DNA from: Muribaculaceae bacterium
GTDB lineage: Bacteria > Bacteroidota > Bacteroidia > Bacteroidales > Muribaculaceae
Assembly: GCA_029058745.1 (NCBI GenBank)
Contig: JAIDXM010000049.1
Span: 173,069 to 237,068 of the forward strand
Length of the DNA: 64,000 nucleotides
Direction: 5' to 3'
Each line of letters opens with the position of its first letter. Within the stretch, counting starts at the first letter, position 1. Shown piece by piece: positions 44,618 through 51,971 of this stretch. The translations under genes and the position numbers were made by a program. A model generated the notes under the pieces. That model searched no databases, was not told where the DNA came from, and was given only the letters and a program-made list of their open reading frames with translations.

Positions 44618-45658
44618 TTAATCGTCCTGAGGGTGTTTGGCGCGGTTTTCTCTCCATTCCTGCATGAATGCGTTCAGTTTCTCATGTTCGATAAGGAAAC
44701 CGTCATGCGCGAAATCCGATTCCATCACCCTGAAAGTGGAGCCGTCGATAGCGTCGGCGAGTTCTTTGAGGCATGCGGGAGGGAATAGGATGTCTGAGCT
44801 GATTCCGATTACGAGAGTGTTGGCTTTGATACCCTTCAGCGCGTTCTGTATTCCTCCCCGTCCCCGTCCCACGTTATGGGAGTCACCGCTTTCACATATC
44901 CTGACATATGAGTATGCGTCGAATCTGCGGCATAGTTTCTCACCCTGATATTCCTGGTAGGTCTGCACTCTATGGAAGAAAGGGTCCGGGTTCTTGTCGT
45001 CGTCGCGTTGGCTCATGTTGTAGGCGAACGGCCCCCGGTAGCTTATCAGGGCTATCGCCCGTGCCGTGGCGAGTCCCTTCCTTGCCGCGTCACACCGAGG
45101 CTCCCCGAAAGAAGGGTCGGTGGAAATAGCCATATACATCGATTTGTTGAAGGCCGCCAGCCATGGGCTGCAGGATGAGTCGGTGGCGCAGAACATGACG
45201 TTCTCAGCGATTTCCGGGTCAGTCACCATCCATTCTATGGCCTGAAATCCACCTAATGAGACACCGATCATCTCATGTATCTTCTTGATTCCGAGTGTCT
45301 GTGCAAGAATCCTGTGGCATTTCACCATATCTCGGATAGTGATTCTCGGGAAATCGCCCCACCATTGCCTCCCGGTGTGAGGATTCACGGATGACGGGCC
45401 AGTGGTGCCATAGCATGACCCGAGCATGTTTGCGCATACTATGAAGTATTTTTCCGGGTCAAGGAATTTACCCTTCTCAACGGTGTGCGGCCACCAGTCG
45501 GCCACGTCAGAATTGGCGGTCAGGCCATGCATCACCCATATGACGTTGCTTTTGTCCTCATTCAGGATCCCGTATGTGTGGTATGCAATTGTCAGCGAAG
45601 GGAGAGTCTCCCCGCTTTCGAGGGTGAACGGTTGATTGATCCGGCAGTATTTTGTCAT
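44618..45658 (-). CDS. metX: Homoserine O-acetyltransferase
   Basis: The 346-residue enzyme transfers acetyl from acetyl-CoA to homoserine on the way to methionine. It has the alpha/beta-hydrolase fold with the oxyanion region MHGLTANSDVADWW, the NMLGSCYGTTGP block and nucleophile Ser134 in GVSLGG. The catalytic Asp is in SSDILFP and the His in FAHDGFLIE. I choose the ATG at 45658; an upstream in-frame ATG at 45733 would lie beyond the -7 element at 45701-45708 and is not part of the family. It is followed by an AT-rich gap of about 155 bases before the OmpA-like gene, without a clear terminator. Confidence 0.95.
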   Translation of the reverse strand: MTKYCRINQPFTLESGETLPSLTIAYHTYGILNEDKSNVIWVMHGLTANSDVADWWPHTVEKGKFLDPEKYFIVCANMLGSCYGTTGPSSVNPHTGRQWWGDFPRITIRDMVKCHRILAQTLGIKKIHEMIGVSLGGFQAIEWMVTDPEIAENVMFCATDSSCSPWLAAFNKSMYMAISTDPSFGEPRCDAARKGLATARAIALISYRGPFAYNMSQRDDDKNPDPFFHRVQTYQEYQGEKLCRRFDAYSYVRICESGDSHNVGRGRGGIQNALKGIKANTLVIGISSDILFPPACLKELADAIDGSTFRVMESDFAHDGFLIEHEKLNAFMQEWRENRAKHPQDD

Positions 45659-45700
45659 GATTGTCAGGGGTGTTTTGTCATGAATATTGGAATTGTTTTG

Positions 45701-45733
45701 CAAATTTAGATTAAAATGCTGAGATTGACGCAA
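45701..45733 (-). promoter_or_regulatory. Promoter of metX
   Basis: On the minus strand TAAATTTG at 45708-45701, with TTG at 45733-45731 as a -33 element and a 22-base spacer. It is about 42 bases before the chosen start codon. Confidence 0.6.
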
Positions 45734-45744
45734 CAGAATGACAT

Positions 45745-46046
45745 AAAAATGAGGCTTCGTCCTCTCGGATGAGCCTCATTTGGCATGATGACACTAAAAG
45801 CACCGAATGAAAACCTTAGTGTCATTATGTTTGCCGGATAATCCGGCGTAAAACTGTTTCATTATTCAACCAAACAAAAACCTTTGCTCCTCTGCAATGG
45901 AAGCCAAAGGCCCAAAGGCAACCGTAACCATACGTTTGGCCGATGTCTTGAATAATAATTTGGTGAGATAATCTTCACAGATTACGGACCTTAATTCTGC
46001 ATAAATAATGATTAAATAAGAAATGTTTGCCATTATCTACTGTTGT
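45745..46046 (-). ncRNA. Candidate structured small RNA or long metX leader
   Basis: On the minus strand a -7 element (46060-46053) is followed by about 300 bases without a reading frame. ATTATTCAA (near 45950) pairs with TTGAATAAT (near 45865), CCAAAC inside it pairs with GTTTGG, and CCTTTG pairs with CAAAGG further in. This gives one long imperfect hairpin of about 90 bases. Smaller hairpins follow: GCCGGATTATCCGGC (45835-45849) and ATGACACTAA paired with TTAGTGTCAT (45787-45826). The last, AATGAGGCT with AGCCTCATT (45748-45780), is followed on this strand by TTTTATG and looks like an intrinsic terminator. The shape could be a 6S-like RNA; RNase P, tmRNA and SAM riboswitch signatures are absent. 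It may also be an attenuated metX leader. Confidence 0.5.
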
Positions 46047-46052
46047 TGTTGG

Positions 46053-46060
46053 CAAAAGTA
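46053..46060 (-). promoter_or_regulatory. -7 element for the candidate small RNA
   Basis: TACTTTTG on the minus strand fits TAnnTTTG. There is no TTTG 19-21 bases upstream; the spacer region is AT-rich. The AT-rich stretch 46061-46418 shows no gene or further structure that I can support. Confidence 0.45.
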
Positions 46061-46418
46061 AATAAAATAAATGATAAATTATAGAATTATATTATTAAAA
46101 ATAGTTAAAATATGATTTTGTATCTATTTCTGCAGGGTGGAGAAATGTTGATTCATAGACGTTCTTGATAAGTTGTTATTCATATAAAATATTGTTGATT
46201 AGTGATATATGTATGAATTGCTTGGCATATGTGAATTTTATATAATTTAAAGTAATGCATATTTATACATTTGTATTTTTGTGAAGAAAAATAAGGTATG
46301 TCCGCAAGAAGACATATTAATATAGGGCAGGTGTATGGTGTAGGTGAAGACTCCTCTCACTTAGACGGCCCAATCAGCGACATTCCATGATGTAATTCAT
46401 ATGTAATACTGGAAAATT

Positions 46419-46449
46419 TTTGCCGATTCAATTCAAATGCTTACTTTTG
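46419..46449 (+). promoter_or_regulatory. Promoter of lrgAB
   Basis: TTTG at 46419-46422, 19 bases, TACTTTTG at 46442-46449: full consensus match; leader of about 90 bases. Confidence 0.75.
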
Positions 46450-46466
46450 CATTCGAAAACACATGT

Positions 46467-46516
46467 ATGCGTCCCCATGAAAGCTGATATTCACAGGGGG
46501 GCGCATGTTTATTTTG
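46467..46516 (+). promoter_or_regulatory. Leader hairpin with U-rich tail before lrgA (possible attenuator)
   Basis: ATGCGTCCCC (46467-46476) pairs with GGGGGCGCAT (46497-46506) over 10 bp with one T-G pair, and GTTTATTTTG follows. The structure lies between promoter and start codon, so it could end transcription early under some condition. Confidence 0.55.
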
Positions 46517-46544
46517 AAAGGCACAAATAATCAATGCAGATATT

Positions 46545-46946
46545 ATGATATTACAATTCGGCCTGATACTGTTTTTTCTCGCAGTAGGCGAGTTTGTTGT
46601 ATGGCTTACCGGCATTCCGGTTCCGTCAAGTATAATAGGAATGTTGCTGCTTGCCGCATCGTTGAAAATAGGACTGGTGAAGCCCCGTCACGTGGAACGC
46701 CTCTCTAATTTCCTTGTCCATAATCTTGGTTTCTTCTTTGTGCCTGCCGGTGTCGGGCTTATGAATTGCCTGGGACTTATAGCAGACGAATGGATACCGA
46801 TTGTGGGCGCCGCTGTAGGTAGCACGGTGGTCATAATCGCCGTGACCGGATGGATGCATCGTCTTGTGAGGAAGTCGATGGCCCGCAAGCATACCGGGAT
46901 AAGGATTAATGAGAACAGTATTGAAAAAGAAACGGAGGCGCTATGA
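46545..46946 (+). CDS. lrgA: CidA/LrgA-family membrane protein
   Basis: The 133-residue protein has four hydrophobic segments and the LrgA/CidA pattern: GEFVVWLTGIPVPSSIIGMLLL, then RHVERLSNFLVHNLGFFFVPAGVGLM, then IVGAAVGSTVVIIAVTGWM. Members were described as holin-like or antiholin-like and, in other bacteria, act with LrgB in pyruvate uptake. The charged tail of about 25 residues overlaps the lrgB start by 4 bases (ATGA). The hairpin in the leader suggests regulation by attenuation. Confidence 0.92.
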   Translation: MILQFGLILFFLAVGEFVVWLTGIPVPSSIIGMLLLAASLKIGLVKPRHVERLSNFLVHNLGFFFVPAGVGLMNCLGLIADEWIPIVGAAVGSTVVIIAVTGWMHRLVRKSMARKHTGIRINENSIEKETEAL

Positions 46947-47644
46947 TTGCGGAGTTTTTAAACAACAAATTTTTTCTTCTCGCGGCCACATTCATTTTTT
47001 ATCTGGGAGCGCAGATGCTTCAACGTCGCACGGGTATCAAACTCTTGAATCCCATCCTTCTTGCCATAGCCGCCATGATATGTTTCCTGCTGATGTTTGA
47101 CATCGACTACAAGACATATCAGGCCGGGGGAGAGTATATCGATTTCTGGTTGAAACCGGCAGTGGTGGCTTTGGGATTGCCGTTGTATAAACAATTGTCA
47201 ACAATCCGTAAGCAACTGGTTCCGTTGCTGGTGTCAGAGTTGGCGGGATGTGTTGCGGGCATTGTGTCGGTGGTGGTGATAGCCAAGCTTCTCGGGGCCT
47301 CTCATGAGGTGATTATGTCGCTTGCTCCTAAGGCGGTCACTACTCCTATAGCCATGGAGATTTCCTCCGCAGTGGGTGGCATTCCGTCGCTGACGGCGGC
47401 TGTGGTGGTGTGCACCGGGATATTCGGGGGGATGGCCGGCTTCAAGATTGTAAAGCTCAGCCGAATAAAGAGTCCGATAGCACAGGGGCTCTCAATAGGG
47501 ACTGCGGCACATGCCGTAGGCACTTCGGCGGCTATGGAGCGTAGCGAGCGCTATGGGGCTTTTTCCTCGCTTGGCTTGACGCTAAATGGGTTGTTCACGG
47601 CTCTTTTAGCTCCGTTCATTCTTCACCTGATAGGTGTTTATTAA
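46943..47644 (+). CDS. lrgB: LrgB/CidB-family membrane protein
   Basis: The 233-residue protein has about six to seven hydrophobic segments and the LrgB signature blocks: GLPLYKQLSTIRKQLVPLL, SLAPKAVTTPIAMEIS, GGIPSLTAAVVVCTGIFGG, and GLSIGTAAHAVGTSAAMERSER. It forms a membrane complex with LrgA, with which it is translationally coupled; the pair has been tied to murein hydrolase control and to pyruvate transport. A strong hairpin terminator follows at 47683. Confidence 0.94.
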   Translation: MIAEFLNNKFFLLAATFIFYLGAQMLQRRTGIKLLNPILLAIAAMICFLLMFDIDYKTYQAGGEYIDFWLKPAVVALGLPLYKQLSTIRKQLVPLLVSELAGCVAGIVSVVVIAKLLGASHEVIMSLAPKAVTTPIAMEISSAVGGIPSLTAAVVVCTGIFGGMAGFKIVKLSRIKSPIAQGLSIGTAAHAVGTSAAMERSERYGAFSSLGLTLNGLFTALLAPFILHLIGVY

Positions 47645-47682
47645 CCCCGGTGTTGCCGGAAGTCATGGAGGAGACCGAAAAA

Positions 47683-47714
47683 CGCCGGTAAAGGGGAGTG
47701 CCCCTTTTCCGGCG
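47683..47714. terminator. Terminator between lrgB and the TSCPD gene
   Basis: CGCCGGTAAAGGGG pairs with CCCCTTTTCCGGCG (one T-T mismatch) around an AGTG loop. A-run on the left; usable from both directions. Confidence 0.75.
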
Positions 47715-47719
47715 CCTGG

Positions 47720-47962
47720 TTACTGGATTTCCCGGAGAGCTTTTGAAAGCTGGTCAGGACATGATGTCGGCTTGTTGCCGCATTTGATTCCATCAAGTTT
47801 AGCGACTACTTCTTCCACGGTCATCCCTTTCACGAGCGAGGAGATGCCTTGGAGATTGCCGTGGCAACCACCGATGAATTCCACATCCTTCACGATTCCG
47901 TTCTCGACTTCGAGATTGATGACACGCGAGCACGTCCCTTGGGTCTGATACTGATATTTCAT
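47720..47962 (-). CDS. TSCPD-domain protein (TIGR03905 type)
   Basis: The 80-residue protein matches the small TSCPD-domain family: YQTQGTCSRVINLEVENG, VEFIGGCHGNLQGISSLVKGM and CGNKPTSCPDQLSKAL. The four conserved Cys residues (11, 33, 61, 68) could bind metal. The domain also occurs at the end of some ribonucleotide reductases; the role of the stand-alone form is not known. The ATG at 47962 gives the family length; a longer upstream frame is non-coding. Its promoter (48008-48015) lies inside the left direct repeat. Confidence 0.85.
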   Translation of the reverse strand: MKYQYQTQGTCSRVINLEVENGIVKDVEFIGGCHGNLQGISSLVKGMTVEEVVAKLDGIKCGNKPTSCPDQLSKALREIQ

Positions 47963-47997
47963 AATGTTCGTTGTTTGGGGATAGCTCCCCTTATGGG

Positions 47998-48372
47998 TTG
48001 TTGTGTGCAAAATTACAAAATAAAACCGATTAAATGGTGTGTATGTAGTGAAATCGGACAGTGAAATCGGATTGTCCGATTGGGTGTAAGAGCCATGTGT
48101 CCCTCTCAGATGTCCGGTCGTTTTCTGTAGGAAGATGGGCTCATCCCCATCACCTTTGAGAACAGTCGAGAGAAATAATAAGGGTCGGAGATTCCCACCA
48201 TGTGGCATATGCAGTTGAGTTTCATGTCAGTGCTGTCGAGAAGCTGGCAAGCGTGTCTCACTTTTAGCAGATTGAAATAAGCGAGAGGTGAATGTCCGGT
48301 CCTCTCTTTGAACACAGAAGAGAGGTATGATTGAGAGTAACCGGAATATGAGGATAGCTGTGAAAGGGTTAT
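47998..48372. repeat. Left direct repeat (DR1) flanking the AT-rich island
   Basis: It begins TTGTTGTGTGCAAAATTAC and ends GTGAAAGGGTTAT, and it matches 53598-53953 in the same orientation. It covers the promoter region of the TSCPD gene and the last 254 or so bases of an AraC-family gene. Compared with DR2 it has a 13-base insertion near 48059 and some changes in the non-coding part, but only five differences in the coding part. Confidence 0.92.
48008..48015 (-). promoter_or_regulatory. -7 element of the TSCPD gene with AATCGG half-sites
   Basis: TAATTTTG on the minus strand. Upstream of it lie CCGATT at 48026, AATCGG at 48052 and 48065, and CCGATT at 48076; the last two form AATCGGA-TTG-TCCGATT. 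These could be operator half-sites. The same set, with one half-site fewer, is present in DR2. Confidence 0.5.
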
Positions 48373-48432
48373 AATCAGGGTGCACAGGCTTTCCGGAGTA
48401 TGATAAATCTCTGAATCAGCTGAGATGCTCAA
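48106..48432 (-). pseudogene. 5'-truncated AraC-family regulator copy
   Basis: The frame encodes an AraC-type HTH domain (TLSQLSSYSGYSQSYL to SSSYRKRPDI) identical in amino acids to the C-terminal 87 or so residues of the regulator at 53687-54568. The sensing domain is missing; the 22 or so preceding residues come from unrelated sequence and the only available start is TTG at 48432. The five base differences from the intact gene in this part are all at synonymous third positions. It is either a recent remnant of recombination or a kept stand-alone DNA-binding domain; I favour the remnant. Confidence 0.75.
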
Positions 48433-49150
48433 ATATTTATGTATTGTCTATAACTGTGGATACGTGGAATATGTCTTTCATAAGGATTAAAAGTATAAGA
48501 CGTAATTGATAGGCTATTTTGTAAAAAAGAATCGACAATTTTATAAAAATTGTCGATTCTTTTTAAATTTTTTAGAAAAAAACAGAATATATTAAATTTT
48601 TTTATTAACTTGCGACATAAATGTAGAACTCTTTATCAATGATAAATGAAGACTGCAAGAATTAAATGGATTGAATGCACTTGCCTTATATAATTTGCAC
48701 GCAATGAATTATATTTGTTAACAAGGATGTTCAAGTTTGATGTTCCATGATTAACTCGCTTTATTAGGAGTCTTGGAGCGCAGAGCCACCCGATTTGGAT
48801 ATAAAACTCTCCCTGGCTCGGAGATCTATATACATAAGTTTAACATTGGCCAAGCGTACTTTGAAATTTTGTTTTTAGTCTCAGAATAGACATAGATTTT
48901 TGGATATAACGGCAGCATTAGCATCATGGGTATGGCTTCGGGATGTATGAACCTGATTTTCTCATTGCTTTACAGCCGATTATTAGACTATAAAATCGCT
49001 AAGATCCAGTGTATTATCCATGTTTTCGATGTGCTGTTTTGTGCAAAAAAACAATATTTTGATCATATGTTTTTATTGTTTTTCAGGTGTTTTGAATGAC
49101 GTTTTTCGGAACATAGAACTGAACACCCTATTTACTAACCTTTAAAAGAG
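48433..49150. other. AT-rich gap at the left end of the island
   Basis: About 720 bases without a supported gene. It contains a strong hairpin at 48524-48564, a possible -7 element TATATTTG at 48710-48717 on the plus strand, and ACTAACC at 49134-49140, 10 bases before the peptidase start codon. No transposase, integrase or terminal inverted repeat is visible. Confidence 0.6.
48524..48564. terminator. AT-rich bidirectional hairpin terminator
   Basis: AAAAAGAATCGACAATTTT pairs with its complement around a 2-3 base loop, with A-runs on the left and T-runs on the right. It separates the truncated araC copy from the island genes. Confidence 0.8.
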
Positions 49151-51826
49151 ATGCGTATGAAATTGAAAATGATCCTTTTGATGTTAATGCTTTTTGGAGG
49201 ATTGTCCATAAAAGCTGCCGGCACTTATAAAATTTCCAGATCGGATGCCTTGGAAATTGCAAAACGGATGTTTTATGATAGAGATGTTGACTATTTTTAC
49301 CTTCAAAGTGTAAATGTCAGCACTATGAAAGTGCATACAGTTTTTGTTGATGCTGAACCAATGAAGGGTTGGCCACATGAGTGTTATGTTCTTGAAATAG
49401 ACAAAACGTCGTCATCTCCAGTAGGATTCACTTCTCCAAAAAATGTTGCCCGAATGAATTATCCTCCGATGCAAAACTATGAAACTCTCTATGTTCGTAA
49501 TAGATATGGAGGCAAAGCTAATTCGGTACCTAATGTTAAAAATGGGGTCCTTACCAATGACATAAAAGAGGTTGCGGAAAGAACCTATGCTGTGATATTG
49601 AGCGGTGGACATAATAAGTTGTCGAATTATGAGCGTTATTGGAATGATTGTTCATTTATTTATCAAACATTGGTAAGAAAATATGGAGTGCCTAAAGATA
49701 ATATTTTCCCAATTATGTCTGACGGTGATAATCCTGAACCCGATGTGAGATGTACTACCGGTGGTTTTAAGTCTCAGTCTCTTGACCTTGATTTCGATGG
49801 TATGAATGAGACAGTACTTGCGGCTACCCATCAAAATGTTCAATCAATACTTAAATCGTTGGAGAGTAAATTGAAAAAGGATGACCATTTATTCTTTTAT
49901 GTAATTGATCATGGTGGAACTTATGATAATTATACGGACTCATATATAAACCTTTGGGATGGTGAGATATTAAGGGATTATGAACTTGCTGAGATGCTTA
50001 CTCCATTTACAAATAAATTTATTAATGTCAATGTTGTTCTTGGACAATGTTATTCTGGTGGATTCAATGACAATTTAACTAAAGTGGGATGTGTGGTTGC
50101 TTCCGCTTCAACAGGTAGTGAGAGTTCGTGGGCGTGTCCTGATATTCCTTATGATGAGTTTGTCTATCATTGGACATGTGCTGTAAATGGTGCTACTCAT
50201 GAGAATGTAAAAATTGATGCTGATTCAGATAATAATGGACGAGTAACAATGAAGGAGGCTTTTGATTATGCAAAGGCTAATGACAGGAGAAGTGATGAAC
50301 ATCCGCAATATGTTTCGACTCCGATTTCGGTTGGTGAAGATTTGGCATTCAATAATCTGGCAAAATCGGTGGATCTATATATTAAGGATAATGAATTGGA
50401 TACGGGAAAGGAACCGAATGTTACTACCGATGAATTTTGGAAGAGTCCGTCAATTTGGGTTCGTAATCAGGACGATGGGATAGAGATTCATGAGAATCCG
50501 ATATATTCTCCCGATCATTTGGCTGCTATTGTTTATGTAAAAATCCATAATAGGGGTAAGGAGGATTATGAAGGAGGACAGTGGTTGCATGTATATTGGG
50601 CTAAAGCCTCAACTGCCTTTAATGATAAAGCTTGGAAAGGAAGGGAACTGTACAATGGTGCTTATGTTACAGGGGGGCATCTCGATGCTGTTTGCATTCC
50701 GAGAATTGAGGCCGGTGGTTATGAGGTAGTTAAAGTGACATGGGCATTGCCTCCTATTCTTGTTGGTGCAACTGATGAGGACAAACATCATTTTTGTTTG
50801 AAAACAAAAATAATGGATATACATTATGATGAAAAATATGAGGCAGGAAAGAGATATTTTGATTTAAGAGGGTGTAATGATCAGGCTCAGAAAAATGTGT
50901 CCATTATCTCTAAAGACGCTTTTTTATCAGGTACACTTGTGTTCGTTAGAAATGTTTCGGATCAGACGAAGAATTATACTTTGGAACTAATACCTTGCTC
51001 TCAGACGGATGAGTCGGTATATGAAATGGCAAATGTAGAATTGGATTTAAGTCCAACAATCTATAAGGCGTGGGAGAGAGGCGGATTGAGGTCGCAAGAT
51101 GTTGTTGTCGTCCCGTCAACAAGATCAAATGGTTCAGATACAAAAACTGTAAGATTTATATCTCCCAATAGTAAGCTACAATCTGTGAATCTGAAAGGAG
51201 AAGAGTTTGATATTGTAAGCTTGAAATTCGATTTCAAAGATTTCCCAACTAAGAATGAGAAATATGCTTTTGATTTGATTCAAAGAGATGAAGATGGGAA
51301 TATTATAGGAGGTGAAACTTTTATTGTTGAATCACCTACTTTGGTATCTGGACAATTAGGAATAACGGCTTCACCGATTTCGTGTTCGAAAACAAGGCTA
51401 TATATTGACAATGAAGATGTTGTCCGGCTTAAGTGGGTTGACGAACAAGGAAATTATCTTGGAGATTCAGAAAGTATTGAAGTTTCGCCAGTTCTGGGTA
51501 AAAATAATTATACTGTTATTGCTACTACAGAAAATGGAGACGTTCTAAGGGATGACATTTCTCTGGATTCTTATTTTGGAATAAAATCAGTTGATATGCA
51601 TAAGGACTCGAATAGTTTAGAAGTTGGATTGAATGGGCAGGCTACTGATAATTCTGTTATTTTGATTTCTTCTGTATTGGATGGAAATGTGAATTCAAGT
51701 AAAATTATTCCGAATGGTGATAAATGCGTATCTATTGATGTGTCTGGCTTTCATGAAGGACTATATGCGGTGATTCTTACTGTAGATGGGGTAGTAATAG
51801 ACCAAAAGAAAATAAAAGTATATTGA
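49151..51826 (+). CDS. Secreted clan-CD cysteine peptidase with C-terminal sorting-like domain
   Basis: The 891-residue exported protein has a signal peptide (ILLMLMLFGGLSIKAA) and a short pro-region. A caspase-fold peptidase domain (about residues 140-400) of the legumain/gingipain-like type follows: the catalytic His is His254 in YVIDHGGT and the Cys is Cys300 in VVLGQCYSGGF. Strands TYAVILSGG and HLFFYVID precede them as in family C13. Immunoglobulin-like beta domains fill residues 430-800, and the last 70 or so residues (EGLYAVILTVDGVVIDQKKIKVY) resemble a type IX secretion C-terminal signal. Codon use is clearly more AT-rich than the flanking genes. It is followed by a BspA-like gene and lies between the direct repeats. 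Confidence 0.85.
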   Translation: MRMKLKMILLMLMLFGGLSIKAAGTYKISRSDALEIAKRMFYDRDVDYFYLQSVNVSTMKVHTVFVDAEPMKGWPHECYVLEIDKTSSSPVGFTSPKNVARMNYPPMQNYETLYVRNRYGGKANSVPNVKNGVLTNDIKEVAERTYAVILSGGHNKLSNYERYWNDCSFIYQTLVRKYGVPKDNIFPIMSDGDNPEPDVRCTTGGFKSQSLDLDFDGMNETVLAATHQNVQSILKSLESKLKKDDHLFFYVIDHGGTYDNYTDSYINLWDGEILRDYELAEMLTPFTNKFINVNVVLGQCYSGGFNDNLTKVGCVVASASTGSESSWACPDIPYDEFVYHWTCAVNGATHENVKIDADSDNNGRVTMKEAFDYAKANDRRSDEHPQYVSTPISVGEDLAFNNLAKSVDLYIKDNELDTGKEPNVTTDEFWKSPSIWVRNQDDGIEIHENPIYSPDHLAAIVYVKIHNRGKEDYEGGQWLHVYWAKASTAFNDKAWKGRELYNGAYVTGGHLDAVCIPRIEAGGYEVVKVTWALPPILVGATDEDKHHFCLKTKIMDIHYDEKYEAGKRYFDLRGCNDQAQKNVSIISKDAFLSGTLVFVRNVSDQTKNYTLELIPCSQTDESVYEMANVELDLSPTIYKAWERGGLRSQDVVVVPSTRSNGSDTKTVRFISPNSKLQSVNLKGEEFDIVSLKFDFKDFPTKNEKYAFDLIQRDEDGNIIGGETFIVESPTLVSGQLGITASPISCSKTRLYIDNEDVVRLKWVDEQGNYLGDSESIEVSPVLGKNNYTVIATTENGDVLRDDISLDSYFGIKSVDMHKDSNSLEVGLNGQATDNSVILISSVLDGNVNSSKIIPNGDKCVSIDVSGFHEGLYAVILTVDGVVIDQKKIKVY

Positions 51827-51971
51827 TTTATGAAAATGTGTTATAATTGATTTTTTTATATAGGCATTCGATAAGATTTTGAATCAAATGTTTGATTTTC
51901 AATTTTACGTTGTGAGACAATGTATATTTATTAAAATCAATTATGGCACATCTTCAGATAATAAGATTATT

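Noticed and set aside
45861-45960. GGCAACC-containing plus-strand stretch near metX considered as a SAM riboswitch.
   Set aside because: It is on the strand opposite to metX and lacks the SAM-I core order; the pairing is better explained by one long hairpin.
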